In this document: positions 61,359 to 64,000 of the stretch, piece by piece
Numbering within the stretch: the stretch's first letter is position 1
Layout: each line of letters starts with the position of its first letter
Assembly (NCBI RefSeq): GCF_907164915.1
Contig: NC_061862.1
Location: 63,614,228 to 63,678,227, forward strand
Source: Impatiens glandulifera
Lineage: Eukaryota > Streptophyta > Magnoliopsida > Ericales > Balsaminaceae
DNA length: 64,000 nt
Direction: 5' to 3'
The notes under the pieces: model-generated
What the model was told of the DNA's origin: nothing
The model's input: only the letters and a program-made list of their open reading frames with translations
The model's database searches: none
Translations under genes and position numbers: made by a program

Positions 61359-64000
61359 ATGTATTTTGTTTGGTGTTGTGGTGTTATTTTATTATCAAAT
61401 ATAATTTTAATTAACTCTTAATCAAACAAATTTATTTAATTAAAATCAGATTAAAAAACATAATTTTCTCTTAATAATAAGCTTCCCAAAAATATAAATA
61501 TTTTAAAATATATAATAATATTCTAAATAATATATAATATTTTTAATATACTGAATATAAACATATAAATAATACAGTTTATTCTAAATTTGTATATATC
61601 AAATTTTAAAATATATATGATCAGCTAAATAAATTAACAATAATATAGTAAGAATAATTCATTAATAAATAGATAGGGAAAAGTTACACACATGCAATCT
61701 CACATAAACAAACACAATCTTTTATTATCATTAATATTTTTTTAAATATATAATTTTAACATATGTTATTTTAATTATAGATAATTTTCAAATTTGATGA
61801 AAATAAAAATTAGTTATATAGTTAATTTTTAACATAGTTTTGATCATATTTATTCTTTCTAAATTATATATATATACACTTACCTATCTAAAATAATAAA
61901 TCCATAAATATTTGTAAATATTTATACAAAATATATAAATATATATACAGTATTTAACAAATATGTAAATCTATATATAATTTACACGTAATTATTTTAA
62001 ATTACATATATATGTTTAAATTTTCAATTACAGAGTGATAATAATAATTAATAAGAGATTATATATGATTTATTTTAAATTATATATATATATATCAATT
62101 ACATATTAATTTTATTATTTAAACCGTTAAAAAATATTTTACAATAAATATGTCAATAATAAAAAAAAATGATGTATCGATCCATTTTATGATAAATAAT
62201 AAATAAGCGATATAATAAAGTTAACACACAACTTATATTAAATTATAAATTGTTTTTTTGATATGATAAAAATAATTGATATAAGATATAATACCATTTT
62301 TTTGGGATAAAAAAGTAATTCTTATTAATTAAAAAAATAGTTTATAAATAAAAAATAAAAAATAATTATGTTTAATAAAAATTAATGGTGTAAGTAAAGA
62401 TAAATATAAACTATATAATTAAATTTTTAACAAAATATTAAATTGATATAATTAACTAAACAAATAATAATTATATAAGACCAGTAAAACTCTGAAAGAT
62501 TAACTAATTAATAAAAATAAAAATATCTGAGAGAGTGATTGGAGGACATAGAGAACAATCTTAATTATTATAATAGATTTCATTTATACTATATACTTTA
62601 CTATGTTAAAGGGGAGACTTATAGCTTGTTTGATATGAGTTTTTTTGAGTTTAATGTGTTTTGAGTAAAAAAGTTTGACGAGTATTTTATCTTCTAAATA
62701 GATGAAATTGAAATATGAAAAAAAATTATTAAATAAAAAATATTTTGATAGATAAAAGAAATTATAAAAAAGATGAAATAAAAAAAGAAAATATTAGATT
62801 TTAAGTAAAATTTCCCTCAAAATTAAACCAATATTAAACAAATTATAAGAGCTGTCTTTTTAATCACATTATTATAATTTTAAAATTAAATTATTTATTT
62901 TATTAATTAAAATACTAAAATATTTTTATTTTTTATCATTATGAAAATAAAAATTTTAATATAATAAAAATATTTTAATAATTAAATTAAGTAAAAACTC
63001 ATATAAATTTTCTTTATTAATTAAGCTTTCTAGAAAACAATCATAAAAAAAATCTTTAAATAAACAAGATTACAAACTCTAAAAGTTCTCGTTAAAACCG
63101 TTAAAAGATTGGACGTAACTCCATTATATTTTATTTTATTTTATTGAATTAAAAAGAACTACTCTCATAATTAAGAATATCAATGAGGTAGATTAATGAG
63201 TAGAGTGGCATTGCGTTACAATCCCAACCTCATTTTATTTCTGAGATTTTTTTTTCTATTCCTGTCATGTTTGGTTTCGAGAATCTTCACGGGCACATTA
63301 ATAAACACCTTTGTCATGTTTGGTTTCATGAATCCTATTTTTGGTTCGAGAATCTTTACGAGCACATTTATAAACACTTCTGTCATGTTCGGTTTTAGGA
63401 ATCTCTTTTATTTGAATTATGTTCTTTTTATTTGACATGTAGTTGAATATAAATGAGTAAGGATGATGATATTTATGTTCTATTTTTCACATTAATAAAC
63501 ACCTCAATCAGAAAAAGAAAGTTTTACATAAATTATTATATTTATAAGAGTTTTAAATTATTTTTCTATAATAATATGAATTTTTAATATATTATATAAT
63601 AAAATATTTTTATATAATTATAAATTGAACGGTTAAATTGGGGCTCCTTATTAATTATGATTTCAAATTTCATTTTTAAACATCACAATTTCAGGCTTAT
63701 AGTTAAAGTTATACTTGATGATATTTTGTCTTAATGATTTCAAACGCCTTTAAATTATTATTTTCATTTATAAACTTATTATCACCATTAATTTCATAAA
63801 ATTAGTAGTAAAAACCTTCGATTCACTAAAATTGACATTATTTATTTATAAGTTTCACTTAGATAATATGTTGATTTCGTTTGAAATCGTTATAACATAA
63901 CCTCGTTTTTGTATAATTGTAATATTAAAAATACCTAAATTATGAGGATTCAAATAATATATCCATAACTTTTAATTGACCTTCAACAAAGAGTCTAAAT
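61359..64000. other. AT-rich spacer downstream of copy 2
   Basis: Duplicate of 54945-57600 with small indels. The frame 63196-63435 is the worn MITE-like 'catgtttggttt' repeat, not a gene. Nothing else is recognised up to the window end. Confidence 0.6.

Larger units (their letters stand above)
57950..64000. repeat. Tandem duplication unit 2 (cut by window end)
   Basis: Repeats 46397-57945 without the long-LTR insertion and without the 53363-53861 segment. Contains Copia 5' end, decayed exon, repeat array and an intact peptide gene in the same order. Confidence 0.88.

Noticed and set aside
63196..63435. Hydrophobic 79-codon ORF
   Set aside because: Consists of the repeated 'catgtttggttt' MITE-like sequence. 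The duplicate in unit 1 does not keep the same frame open.

Overview
The window is nuclear DNA of a flowering plant, very probably a eudicot. It is AT-rich, its two large genes have many short exons with GT/AG introns, and much of the rest is plant-type transposable elements (LINE, Ty1/Copia, long LTRs, MITEs, a SINE). The Copia family with an extra 3' ORF resembles elements I know from asterids, but I cannot name a species.

Left part (1-25,500), gene-bearing. The window opens in the decayed 3' end of a LINE (1-1620). RST1 follows on the + strand (2834-15190). It has 25 exons giving 1844 codons and encodes the ARM/HEAT-like partner that couples the Ski complex to the cytosolic RNA exosome. 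A 3.5-kb AT-rich spacer with a MITE separates it from a convergent, 10-exon gene on the - strand (18752-23927). That gene encodes a 362-residue type II membrane glycosyltransferase of the BC10-like/DUF266 (GT14-related) family. Its second intron holds an internally deleted Copia element. Two adjacent MITEs lie in its upstream region, and a paralogous sequence near 57,180 preserves their empty site.

Middle part (25,500-52,450), repeats only. It holds a 42-bp tandem repeat, a SINE, two head-to-head remnants of a long-LTR family (26,440-29,770), and then a nested stack. A SIRE-like Copia on the - strand (31131-52444) carries gag-pol and an extra 3' ORF. A second Copia (35462-40206) is inserted in that extra ORF. 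A 3.4-kb long-LTR element (47734-52375) is inserted in its 5' LTR. That element is in turn interrupted by a short LTR element (47944-49205). The inserted elements have TG...CA ends and 5-bp target-site duplications. The Copia coding regions are dead, broken mainly by stops of the kind made by C:G to T:A transitions.

Right part (52,445-64,000). A stretch of about 6.9 kb is present twice in tandem. Each unit starts with the 5' end of the SIRE-like Copia and carries one intact two-exon gene for a small secreted six-cysteine peptide (54528-54887 and 60973-61301). The peptide has a signal peptide and a late-nodulin/NCR-like or defensin-like cysteine pattern. The two copies differ by one residue. 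Upstream of each lie an 85-86-bp tandem repeat and a decayed older copy of promoter, exon 1 and intron. The order of events can be read: Copia insertion, then tandem duplication, then insertion of the long-LTR element into unit 1 only. This peptide locus is the least ordinary thing in the window.
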